21,719 bases of DNA from Nitrososphaerota archaeon (GTDB lineage Archaea > Thermoproteota > Nitrososphaeria > Nitrososphaerales > Nitrosopumilaceae): positions 1-21,719 of the forward strand of contig JAUWQG010000008.1 in NCBI GenBank assembly GCA_030611185.1, written 5' to 3'. Of this stretch, positions 15,124 to 21,719 are shown piece after piece (within the stretch, counting starts at the first letter, position 1; each line of letters begins with the position of its first letter). Below the pieces are notes generated by a model. That model was not told the origin of the DNA and searched no databases. It saw only the letters and a program-made list of their open reading frames with translations. The position numbers and the translations under genes are program-made.

Positions 15124-17982
15124 TTGATTTTGTATAGCGCCGCCACTGATAAGCAAGCTCCACCTATTGATGCTGGAAAATACATCCGTTTAGGAATTGT
15201 TGCATTAATTGTAATTTCAATTATTGTCATTATCGGAAATCAGGCAGTAATACTTTCAATGAATTTTACTGAATTTGGAGACCAATTTACCAAGCCATTA
15301 TACTATTCTCTCGTATCAACTTTAGTTCTTTCAGCTATTGCACTTATACGAGTAAATATTATATCCAGATCTTCCATTTTTTGGTATGCAATTAAAACTG
15401 GAATTGGATTCATTGCCCAAGGACCACAACAATCAATATCAAATAGCATCCCTAGCTTTAAAGATTTCAAACTAAGTACACCTCAATTTGTAATATGGCA
15501 AATTACCAAAATTTTGCTTTTTGGCGCATTTTTCGTAAATATAATGTTTGGATTTGCAGCAGTTTCTTTCCTTGATGGAAATTCTTTAGGCATTGAAAAC
15601 TTACCTGCATTATTCTCTTTACCATTTGTAACTCCAGATACTAATCCTAACTATGCATCAGACCAAGTAGTTCCAATGATTCCAGCTTTGGTAATATTAA
15701 TTCCCTCTGTATTGGCAGCAATTGGTCTTCGCTTAGTATTGTATGTTGGAATTCATAGAATTATAGATGTAGTTACTACATTCATTCAGGATTCTAATGA
15801 GGGAAAACCTAGATATCTAAATTATGTTTCCACTATAGAATCTATTTTAGGAATAGGAATTCTCTGGGTAGGGTTTAATCTATTTTTTACAGATCAGATA
15901 GATTACAACTCAAGATATGTTATAGGTGGTGTTCTATTAGTTGGATTTGCATTTTTAGCTTTTTCATTTGCAGACAGAATAAGATCTAGAGTTCTTACTC
16001 ATATGTTCAAGAGAGATGTTTACATTAGAATTTTTACAATTTTGGTGATTGTGATTATAGTAGTTGCAGTTATTTCAGTAAATAATAGCATTGCAGATTC
16101 TAAAAAAATTGAATATTTGGGTCCATACACTGCTCAGCAAATTGGTGTTAATCGATATCTTGGAGAACTGGACAACATAAAAGAAAATGATCATGATGTT
16201 AGACTCGAAAATATATCCCCAAATAACATAAAAAATTACATTGGACAAAATAGTGATGTTTTAGATGTAATTAGAATTTGGGATTGGCAGGCAGCTTTTG
16301 CAAAATTAAAGCCTGAAATTGGCTTGATACCATATGTAGACTTTGAAGATAATGATATTCTTCGTTTTGATAACAAATTGTATTGGACTGCTTCTATGAA
16401 ACCAATTTTACCAACAACTGTAGCAAATGAAAATAGATGGTATAATGAACACTTAGTTTACACTCATGTTCCAAATGGATTTCTAACACTTGATGCCACA
16501 GAAGGTCAAATTGTAGACAGTGGTGAATTTTTCAGTCAGAGAGAAATCTATTATGGTGAAGGAGGTCTTTTTGAGCAAACCTGGTCAGCATATCCAAATT
16601 CTAGAGGAGATGTCAGCGCTGAATTAGGAGGAATATTCTATGACGGTGATGGAGGAATAGATGTATCACCACCATTAAGTTGGATTTTTGAACCAAATTT
16701 CCTTCTTTCATTTCCCACAGAATCTGTTCATATTATGAGATACAAAGATGTGCATGATAGAATGGAAATTTTATATCCTTATTTTTTGTATGACCTATTT
16801 GGTAAAGAACTGGATTCTCTTCCTGTAACTGATGGTGAAAAAACATATTGGTTGGTTCCACTGATAATTGGATTTGATACAGGTGATGTACCATGGTCTG
16901 TAGGAAATCCTTACTTGCGATTAGTAGGATATGCGTTAGTTGATACACAAGATGGTGGTATTCAATTATTGAAAACTGGTGATGATTTCTTTACTGAAAT
17001 GTTCTCAGAGCAATACTCTGAAAAATTTATTCCAATTCCAGATTGGCTTGAAGAACAAATACGATACCCATCTGAATTGTTTAATTGGAAGACTGAAATG
17101 TATAACATTTACCACGTTACAGATGTTGAGACATTTATTCAAGCAAATGAATTTTATGAAATCCCAACTGGATTGGACACTTACTACATTGAAGCTAAAC
17201 CACCTGGATTTGAAACAACTGAATTCATAGGTTTACTTTCCCTAGAATTGAGAGGATCTCAAGGAAGAAATCTTGCAGGTTATATGATCGTTGAAAATGA
17301 TCTTACAAACCTGGGAGACTTACAATTCTATGAGGTTCCACTAAACTCAACTACAAAATTAATTGGCCCTACAGCTGTAAGTGAAGCCTTAGATAGAGAT
17401 CCTGAATTTGCTCAATTAAAGACGCTTTTACGAAATCCTAGAATCGGTGATAATATTTTGTATAGAGTAGGTGCGTATGATGTTTACTTTATTCCTGTTT
17501 ATACTGCAGGAGCAGGAGGAGTTGTTGCTCAACTCGGTACAATAGCAGCTGTTGGTGCAGCATTTACCGGAGAATATTATGTTGGTTTGGGTAATACTCA
17601 GGAAGAAGCATTTGAAGCCTACTTAAAAAAAGTATCTGGGGTTGATTCAGCATCTTCATCGGATCCAACTTTTGCAGAACTGAACAGACAGGATAGAATT
17701 GATATTATAAAATCCACATTTGAAAATGAAGGAATCGAAATTTCAGAACCCACCACGATACAAGTTCCACTTTCATTTAGCGAAGGAGATATGTTCTTCT
17801 TTACTGAAGACGAACGTGATGACACTCAAGAATTCTTATCAGAATTCATAAACGATTTTGGTCTTCGAAAAAGTGAAAGAGTATTCATATGGGAAGAGGA
17901 AAATAGTCTCAATATTGGTACAATAGTTGTTAAAGACAACATACCAGAATTGCATTATATTTCCGTTGAAGTAGGTGCTTAG
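15124..17982 (+). CDS. UPF0182 family large membrane protein
   Basis: The 952-residue protein matches UPF0182 (COG1615), a family of unknown function. Seven hydrophobic helices occupy the first third, at about 22-45, 60-80, 122-148, 183-208, 236-256, 265-284 and 301-320. A ~630-residue soluble, probably extracellular part follows, with family landmarks QREIYYGEGG, a YDGDGGIDVSPPL stretch, and a region with the pattern MRYKDVHDRMEILYPYFLYD. It begins at TTG 15124; a second TTG two codons later (15130) is equally possible. It appears to be monocistronic, with a box A inside an inverted repeat upstream and a hairpin terminator built into its stop codon. The family is confident; no activity can be assigned. 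Confidence 0.85.
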   Translation: MILYSAATDKQAPPIDAGKYIRLGIVALIVISIIVIIGNQAVILSMNFTEFGDQFTKPLYYSLVSTLVLSAIALIRVNIISRSSIFWYAIKTGIGFIAQGPQQSISNSIPSFKDFKLSTPQFVIWQITKILLFGAFFVNIMFGFAAVSFLDGNSLGIENLPALFSLPFVTPDTNPNYASDQVVPMIPALVILIPSVLAAIGLRLVLYVGIHRIIDVVTTFIQDSNEGKPRYLNYVSTIESILGIGILWVGFNLFFTDQIDYNSRYVIGGVLLVGFAFLAFSFADRIRSRVLTHMFKRDVYIRIFTILVIVIIVVAVISVNNSIADSKKIEYLGPYTAQQIGVNRYLGELDNIKENDHDVRLENISPNNIKNYIGQNSDVLDVIRIWDWQAAFAKLKPEIGLIPYVDFEDNDILRFDNKLYWTASMKPILPTTVANENRWYNEHLVYTHVPNGFLTLDATEGQIVDSGEFFSQREIYYGEGGLFEQTWSAYPNSRGDVSAELGGIFYDGDGGIDVSPPLSWIFEPNFLLSFPTESVHIMRYKDVHDRMEILYPYFLYDLFGKELDSLPVTDGEKTYWLVPLIIGFDTGDVPWSVGNPYLRLVGYALVDTQDGGIQLLKTGDDFFTEMFSEQYSEKFIPIPDWLEEQIRYPSELFNWKTEMYNIYHVTDVETFIQANEFYEIPTGLDTYYIEAKPPGFETTEFIGLLSLELRGSQGRNLAGYMIVENDLTNLGDLQFYEVPLNSTTKLIGPTAVSEALDRDPEFAQLKTLLRNPRIGDNILYRVGAYDVYFIPVYTAGAGGVVAQLGTIAAVGAAFTGEYYVGLGNTQEEAFEAYLKKVSGVDSASSSDPTFAELNRQDRIDIIKSTFENEGIEISEPTTIQVPLSFSEGDMFFFTEDERDDTQEFLSEFINDFGLRKSERVFIWEEENSLNIGTIVVKDNIPELHYISVEVGA

Positions 17983-17996
17983 CACCTATTTTTTTT
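17972..17996 (+). terminator. Hairpin plus T8 terminator overlapping the UPF0182 stop codon
   Basis: TAGGTGC (17972-17978) and GCACCTA (17982-17988) form a perfect 7-bp stem with loop TTA, followed directly by eight T (17989-17996). The TAG stop (17980-17982) spans loop and stem. It has the form of a bacterial intrinsic terminator, although archaeal polymerase often needs only the T-run. Confidence 0.75.
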
Positions 17997-18081
17997 GAAA
18001 TTGAAATGTAATATCAATCTCAACTAAAATTTCCTTATTGAAACTGAAAACCTAAATTAACAATAAATTTTCTTTTTCTTA

Positions 18082-18624
18082 TTGCTACTAGTAGTTGATA
18101 ATGGTTCTATTTACACTCAAAATTTGATTGATTTTCTAAAGGAGCAGAAAATTTTATTTGAAAAATCATCTCCATATGAATTAGAAAAAAAATCATTAGA
18201 AAAATATAATTCTTTTATCCTTTCAGGGCGTAGAAAAAATGAAAAAATAATTAATCAAATAAACTCAAAAATAATTAAACATTGTATCCAAAATGATAAA
18301 AAACTATTAGGTATTTGCTATGGAGCAGAAATACTATCTCTTACTTTAGGAGGTACAATAAGAAAATTGGAAATTTCTCAAAAAGGGGATGAAGAAATTT
18401 CTATTCAAAGCAAAAATGTACTTATTAATGAAAAAATAAAAGTTTTTGAAAGTCACGGATTTGAAATTTCAAAACTTCCCCATTCATTAATCTCAATAGC
18501 TGATTCAAAAAATTGTAAACATGAAATAATTCAATATGGTGGAAAATTTATTTTTGGAACACAATTTCATCCTGAAATGACCTCAGATGGCAAAGATCTA
18601 ATCCATAAATTTTGTTTTCTCTGA
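18082..18624 (+). CDS. Class I glutamine amidotransferase, GuaA-subunit-A-like
   Basis: The 180-residue protein is a stand-alone class I glutaminase domain. The nucleophile elbow LLGICYGAE carries Cys79, and the catalytic pair His163/Glu165 is in GTQFHPEMTS. The N-terminus LLVVDNGSIYTQNL and ESHGFEI (123-129) resemble the separate GATase subunit of archaeal GMP synthase, which passes ammonia to the ATP pyrophosphatase subunit GuaB/GuaAb to make GMP. The synthetase partner is not in the window, so another acceptor is possible. The gene starts at TTG 18082, with AT-rich DNA about 25 bases upstream and no Shine-Dalgarno. It is 31 bases before the C39-like/TPR gene. Confidence 0.75.
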   Translation: MLLVVDNGSIYTQNLIDFLKEQKILFEKSSPYELEKKSLEKYNSFILSGRRKNEKIINQINSKIIKHCIQNDKKLLGICYGAEILSLTLGGTIRKLEISQKGDEEISIQSKNVLINEKIKVFESHGFEISKLPHSLISIADSKNCKHEIIQYGGKFIFGTQFHPEMTSDGKDLIHKFCFL

Positions 18625-18628
18625 TTAG

Positions 18629-18637
18629 TTTTAATAA
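18629..18637 (+). promoter_or_regulatory. Box A for the C39-like/TPR gene
   Basis: TTTTAATAA is centred about 23 bases before the TTG at 18656, in the short gap after the amidotransferase gene. It suggests separate, leaderless transcription. Confidence 0.4.
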
Positions 18638-18655
18638 CTCTCAGAATTTGTTTCA

Positions 18656-19621
18656 TTGTTGGAATCTTCAAATCATGAACTTTTACTTCCTTTGGTTCAA
18701 GAAGAAAATATTTGCCTACCTTTACCAATTAATGTTGTATCAAAATATTGGAATATTGATCTTCCAACTGAAGAAGCTCTAGAAATAGCAAAACAATACC
18801 CATCCGGTACAGGAAGTGTCTTAATAGAAGGAATTGAACTTGCTGAAAGAAATGGATTGGTATGTAAAATTCATCACTCCTCATTATCTGAATTAAAAAA
18901 AATAATAGATAGTGGTATACCTCCAATCGTAATTTTACCTGGGATTCCAGAAATTACCCAACACGCATCAGTGATTTCAGGCTATGATGATACTGAAAAA
19001 ACAATTCTTCACTATATACAAAAAGGAAATCAAGAAGGAGAACAGCAGGAAGGTGCAATTCCTCAAGAAATATTTGATAAAGAATGGTCCGAAGATGGAC
19101 GTTTATTAATAATTTTAGCTCCCGAAGATATCATTTCATCCTTAAACAATGAAAAAAAATCTAATGAAGAATCTAATCGTTTATGTTTTATGTCTGAAAA
19201 ATTGAATATGCAAAAAGATATTTCAAATGCTTTAGAATCTTTAAAGAAAGCTATTGAATTAGATAGTCATAATTTTACTGCATTACATTTGTTAGGAGGA
19301 ATACTTAATGCACAAAATTCAGAAGATTGTATAAAATATTATCAAAAAAGTATTGATCTCAATAATGAATACTTTCTATCCTATAACGGAATGGGTAATT
19401 TCTATTTAAAATCTAATCAATTTGAAAAGGCTGAATCATGTTACACTAAAGCAATAGAAATCAATCCTAAACGTTCAGCAAGAATTTACAAAAATCGTGC
19501 ATATCTTAGGGAAAAACAAAAAAAGAATTTAGAAGCAAAAGAAGATCTAAAAAGTTACCTAAAATTTTCTCCAAAAGCAGAAGATAGAGGAATTATTGAA
19601 CAAGCAATAAGAGAATTATAA
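18656..19621 (+). CDS. C39-like papain-fold domain fused to TPR repeats
   Basis: The 321-residue protein starts at TTG 18656. Residues 10-155 look like a C39-type cysteine peptidase domain. PLVQEENICLPLPINVVSKYW puts Cys20 and the preceding Gln15 where the catalytic Cys and oxyanion Gln lie (the usual Gly after Cys is Leu), and HASVISGYDD supplies His103 and Asp111. Residues 180-320 are TPR helices: ALESLKKAIELD, CIKYYQKSIDLNNEY, AESCYTKAIEINPKRSA and a final EAKEDLKSYLKFSP. There is no signal peptide or membrane segment, so it is cytoplasmic. A peptidase or transglutaminase-like role on a TPR-bound partner is inference; an inactive binding domain is the alternative. It ends three bases before the opposing tRNA gene. 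Confidence 0.72.
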   Translation: MLESSNHELLLPLVQEENICLPLPINVVSKYWNIDLPTEEALEIAKQYPSGTGSVLIEGIELAERNGLVCKIHHSSLSELKKIIDSGIPPIVILPGIPEITQHASVISGYDDTEKTILHYIQKGNQEGEQQEGAIPQEIFDKEWSEDGRLLIILAPEDIISSLNNEKKSNEESNRLCFMSEKLNMQKDISNALESLKKAIELDSHNFTALHLLGGILNAQNSEDCIKYYQKSIDLNNEYFLSYNGMGNFYLKSNQFEKAESCYTKAIEINPKRSARIYKNRAYLREKQKKNLEAKEDLKSYLKFSPKAEDRGIIEQAIREL

Positions 19622-19624
19622 AAA
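19620..19624 (-). terminator. T5 terminator of tRNA-Gly
   Basis: On the minus strand five T follow the tRNA discriminator base directly. The run overlaps the complementary bases of the TPR gene's TAA stop codon (19619-19621). Confidence 0.5.
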
Positions 19625-19698
19625 TGCGGAGTGCGGGATTCGAACACGCGACCTTCAGCTTGGGAAGCTGACGTCATACCAGGCTAAACTAACTCCGC
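19625..19698 (-). tRNA. tRNA-Gly(CCC)
   Basis: On the minus strand the 74-base cloverleaf is complete. The acceptor stem is GCGGAGT/ACTCCGC with discriminator A, the D arm has GG in its loop, and the anticodon stem TCAGC/GCTGA closes the loop TTCCCAA (anticodon CCC). A five-base variable loop (AGGTC) and a T loop TTCGAAT follow. The T stem GCGTG/CCCGC has a U-C mismatch at its fourth pair. CCA is not encoded and no intron is present. The discriminator A and the second pair C-G fit archaeal glycine tRNA. A T-run follows directly, and a box A lies about 27 bases upstream of the 5' end. Confidence 0.94.
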
Positions 19699-19719
19699 CT
19701 AATCTGAATTGTCTAATTA

Positions 19720-19738
19720 TGATTAAATATCTTAATCA
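19720..19738. promoter_or_regulatory. Palindromic AT box between tRNA-Gly and a zinc-ribbon gene
   Basis: TGATTAA (19720-19726) and TTAATCA (19732-19738) are perfect inverted arms around ATATC. The AT core is about 26 bases from both the tRNA 5' end (19698) and the divergent ATG (19751), so one TBP site may serve both directions. Inference from spacing. Confidence 0.45.
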
Positions 19739-19750
19739 CCTATTGATTAC

Positions 19751-19924
19751 ATGGATGCACGTTGTCCGGATTGTGAAAAAGTAGCGATTTTGAATGAAGA
19801 AATAACCAAAGTTAAATGTCCTCATTGCAACTTTGAGGCTGATTATGATGCCTATCTTGAAATTATGAAGGAGCAAGCCATCAACATGTCATCTGACTAT
19901 ATCCCAGACAGACCTGGTTTTTAA
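19751..19924 (+). CDS. 57-residue zinc-ribbon microprotein
   Basis: The ORF encodes MDARCPDCEKVAILNEEITK, then VKCPHCNFEADYDAYLEIMK and an 17-residue tail ending in DRPGF. Cys5/Cys8 and Cys23/Cys26 form one zinc knuckle pair 15 residues apart, like the zinc ribbons of transcription or ribosomal proteins. An ATG start with an AT-rich box about 26 bases upstream, regular coding composition and the cysteine pattern support it as a real gene. The function is unknown; a nucleic-acid-binding or adaptor role is only a guess. Its stop is directly against that of the next, opposite-strand zinc-ribbon gene. Confidence 0.75.
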   Translation: MDARCPDCEKVAILNEEITKVKCPHCNFEADYDAYLEIMKEQAINMSSDYIPDRPGF

Positions 19925-20053
19925 TTACCAAAAACTTCCTTTATCAGAACAATCTAAATGGGCTCCGCATTTAGGACAAAACATATGGCATGCTTGCATA
20001 TCTACCATCTTACTATCACATCTTGGGCATCTGATTTCTTTATCCATACTCAT
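19925..20053 (-). CDS. 42-residue zinc-ribbon microprotein
   Basis: Read leftward, the ORF encodes MSMDKEIRCPRCDSKMVDMQ, then ACHMFCPKCGAHLDCSDKGS and FW. Cys9/Cys12 and Cys26/Cys29 make a zinc ribbon; Cys22 and Cys35 are extra. The phrase FCPKCGAHLDCSDKG is typical of small archaeal zinc-ribbon proteins, giving reasonable support despite the size. The start is ATG 20053 or the ATG two codons in (20047). Its TAA abuts the TAA of the convergent microprotein with no base between. It is transcribed divergently from S6e across a 68-base AT-rich gap. Function unknown. Confidence 0.72.
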   Translation of the reverse strand: MSMDKEIRCPRCDSKMVDMQACHMFCPKCGAHLDCSDKGSFW

Positions 20054-20121
20054 GAAAAGAATTCTTAATTTAAAAATAATGTCCAAAGGTTAATTAGTCC
20101 TTCACCTTTTTTTTCGAATAA

Positions 20122-20517
20122 TTGGCGAACTTCAAACTTACAGTATCAGACATTAAAGGAAAATCTGTAACCAAAGAATTGAAAGATAACGATGGTAACC
20201 CATTGCTAGGTTTACAAATTGGAAATGAAACAGATGCTGCAATTGTAGGATTAAAAGGAAAATTAAAAGTCACTGGTGGTAGTGATAAATCTGGAGTTCC
20301 AATGAGAAAGGATATTCATGGTGCAGCAAGAAAAAGAGTTCTTCTCTCTAAAGGTGTTGGACTACAAGATGCAGAAATTGGACAAAGAGTAAGAAAGCTT
20401 ATGAGAGGAAATACTATCTCTGAAGAAATTTATCAATTAAACTGCAAATACGATGGAGAACTTCCAGTTGAAGCTCCTGAGGAAAAAGCTGAAAATTCTG
20501 AAGAAAAAAAAGAATAA
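20122..20517 (+). CDS. rps6e: Ribosomal protein S6e
   Basis: The 131-residue protein is archaeal ribosomal protein eS6, a small-subunit component. ANFKLTVSDIKGKSVTKEL, the GLQIGNETDAAIVGLKGKLKVTGGSDKSGVPMRKD core and the RKRVLLSKGVG segment are diagnostic. The archaeal form lacks the long phosphorylated eukaryotic tail; here the end is a short acidic Glu/Lys stretch. It starts at TTG 20122, with GTTAATTAG about 27 bases upstream acting as a possible box A and no Shine-Dalgarno. It is followed 31 bases later by aIF2 gamma, a pairing seen in many archaea, so the two probably form a translation operon. Confidence 0.95.
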   Translation: MANFKLTVSDIKGKSVTKELKDNDGNPLLGLQIGNETDAAIVGLKGKLKVTGGSDKSGVPMRKDIHGAARKRVLLSKGVGLQDAEIGQRVRKLMRGNTISEEIYQLNCKYDGELPVEAPEEKAENSEEKKE

Positions 20518-20548
20518 CTTAACATATACCGGCTCTACATTTTGACTC

Positions 20549-21719
20549 ATGCATTGGAGAGATACACTTCCTGATTGGTACATTAAAAAATATGGATATC
20601 AACCATGCATAAACATTGGAACTGCTGGTCATGTAGACCACGGTAAAACAACTCTAATTCAGGCTTTAACAGGATCTTGGACAAGTGTTCATAGTCAAGA
20701 ATTAAAACGTGGAATTACAATCCGAGTAGGATACTCTGATGCTGCATTTTACAAATGTCCTGACTGTGAAGAACCTTTGGGATACTCGACAACTCCCAAA
20801 TGTAATAATTGTGGAAAAGACAGTGAGTTATCCCGAGTTGTAAGTTTTGTAGATAGTCCAGGCCACGAAAGTCTAATGGCAAATATGCTCTCAGGCTCTG
20901 CATTAATGGACGGAGCTTTATTGTTAGTAGCTTCAAATGAAAAAGTTCCAAAACCTCAAACTAAAGAACATCTTTTAGCACTTCAAACCCTCAATATACA
21001 ACAAATTGTGGTAGTTCAAAACAAAGTAGATTTAGTCTCATACAAAGATGCTATTTCAAATTACCAGGATATTACTAAATTTGTTAAAGGAACACATGCA
21101 GCCAAAGCTCCAATTATTCCCATTTCTGCCCAATCTGGACTAAATATTGATGCATTAATTGGTTCTATCGAATCGACCATTAAAACACCTGAAAGGGATG
21201 AATCTAAAGATCCAGTAATGCATGTATTAAGATCCTTTGATGTCAACAAACCAGGTACTAAATTAAAAAACATCAAAGGTGGAATAATAGGAGGAAGTCT
21301 CACTCAAGGAATTTTTAATGTAGGTGATGAAATTGAAATTAAACCTGGTATATTGAATGATAAAAAGAAAACATATGAGCCACTGCTTACAGAGATTACT
21401 TCATTAGGCACTGCTGCAGGAATTGTTGATTCAGTTAAACCTGGTGGATTAGTAGCAATTGGTACTAAACTAGATCCATCAATGACAAGAAGTGATTCCT
21501 TTATTGGATCAGTAATTGGAAAACCTGGAACTCTTCCCGAAAATTCTAATATCATCAAACTCGAAGTAAACCTCTTTGATTCTGCAGTTGGAATTACTGG
21601 AGATACCAAAGTACTTCCAATTCAAAAGGATGAACTTTTGAGATTAAATATTGGAACCGCTCCTATTTTAGGCAAAGTATCCAAAATAAAATCAAAAAAT
21701 GTAGAGATAGAACTTAGAA
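20549..21719 (+). CDS. Translation initiation factor 2 gamma subunit (partial at right edge)
   Basis: The gene starts at ATG 20549, two bases after an in-frame stop (TGA 20543-20545 plus one codon), so the start is well fixed; about 390 codons are present and the end is outside. The GTPase motifs are G1 GHVDHGKTTL (27-36), switch 1 with RGITI (54-58), G3 DSPGHE (102-107), G4 NKVD (158-161) and G5 SAQS near 193. Cys70/Cys73 and Cys85/Cys88 form the zinc knuckle characteristic of e/aIF2 gamma and absent from SelB-like or EF-Tu-like relatives. Two beta-barrel domains follow. It carries initiator Met-tRNA to the small subunit. Confidence 0.94.
   Translation, partial: MHWRDTLPDWYIKKYGYQPCINIGTAGHVDHGKTTLIQALTGSWTSVHSQELKRGITIRVGYSDAAFYKCPDCEEPLGYSTTPKCNNCGKDSELSRVVSFVDSPGHESLMANMLSGSALMDGALLLVASNEKVPKPQTKEHLLALQTLNIQQIVVVQNKVDLVSYKDAISNYQDITKFVKGTHAAKAPIIPISAQSGLNIDALIGSIESTIKTPERDESKDPVMHVLRSFDVNKPGTKLKNIKGGIIGGSLTQGIFNVGDEIEIKPGILNDKKKTYEPLLTEITSLGTAAGIVDSVKPGGLVAIGTKLDPSMTRSDSFIGSVIGKPGTLPENSNIIKLEVNLFDSAVGITGDTKVLPIQKDELLRLNIGTAPILGKVSKIKSKNVEIELR

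Noticed and set aside
21061..21609. Minus-strand ORFs of 80 and 101 residues opposite aIF2 gamma
   Set aside because: They are antisense shadows of a confidently identified GTPase gene that runs off the window edge.
1..21719. CRISPR arrays, insertion sequences, prophage or defence islands
   Set aside because: I found no regularly spaced repeats, transposase or integrase frames, or target-site duplications. The gene content is core archaeal and densely packed.

Overview
The window looks like a chromosomal segment of an ammonia-oxidising thaumarchaeon of the Nitrosopumilus type. The evidence is a set of archaeal information-processing genes (TATA-binding protein, PriS/PriL primase, ribosomal protein S6e, aIF2 gamma, archaeal/eukaryal-type glycyl-tRNA synthetase), an ESCRT-III-like CdvB, an archaeal mevalonate-pathway dehydratase, strongly AT-rich DNA, and many genes with an AT-rich box A about 25 bases before the start codon, as expected for leaderless mRNAs. 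There is no CRISPR array, insertion sequence, integrase or other sign of an accessory island. The gene families are mostly core, densely packed and often overlapping.

Layout. Bases 1-126 hold the C-terminus of TBP. Bases 356-1899 hold the two-subunit phosphomevalonate dehydratase (aconitase X). A compact leftward operon follows (4878 to 1874), in which an NFACT/Rqc2-type ribosome quality-control protein, a Mut7-C PIN-like nuclease with a zinc ribbon, and an AMMECR1-domain protein overlap one another. From 4983 rightward come an EMC6-like three-helix membrane protein and three cobalamin-ring methyltransferases (CbiT, CbiL, CbiF). Facing them is a glutamate-racemase-like protein in which both catalytic cysteines are serine. 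Then come CdvB (+), a dolichol-phosphate sugar transferase fused to a GtrA domain (-), and a leftward pair of endonuclease IV and glycyl-tRNA synthetase. The overlapping primase genes priL-priS (+), a large UPF0182 membrane protein, a class I glutamine amidotransferase and a C39-like/TPR protein follow. The right end carries tRNA-Gly(CCC), two tail-to-tail zinc-ribbon microproteins, S6e, and aIF2 gamma running off the edge.

Functionally the region mixes translation and its quality control (NFACT, GlyRS, tRNA-Gly, S6e, aIF2 gamma), replication and repair (primase, Nfo), cell division (CdvB), lipid precursor and glycosylation chemistry (aconitase X, DPM-like transferase) and part of the anaerobic-type cobalamin pathway. 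I see no obviously new multi-gene defence or mobile system. The most interesting leads are the cysteine-less racemase homologue next to cobalamin genes, the NFACT/Mut7-C/AMMECR1 overlap operon with two Asp-to-Glu changes in NFACT, an archaeal EMC6 relative, the cytoplasmic C39-like/TPR fusion, and the microprotein/tRNA cluster with what looks like one shared divergent promoter. All family calls are by reading; no database search was run.
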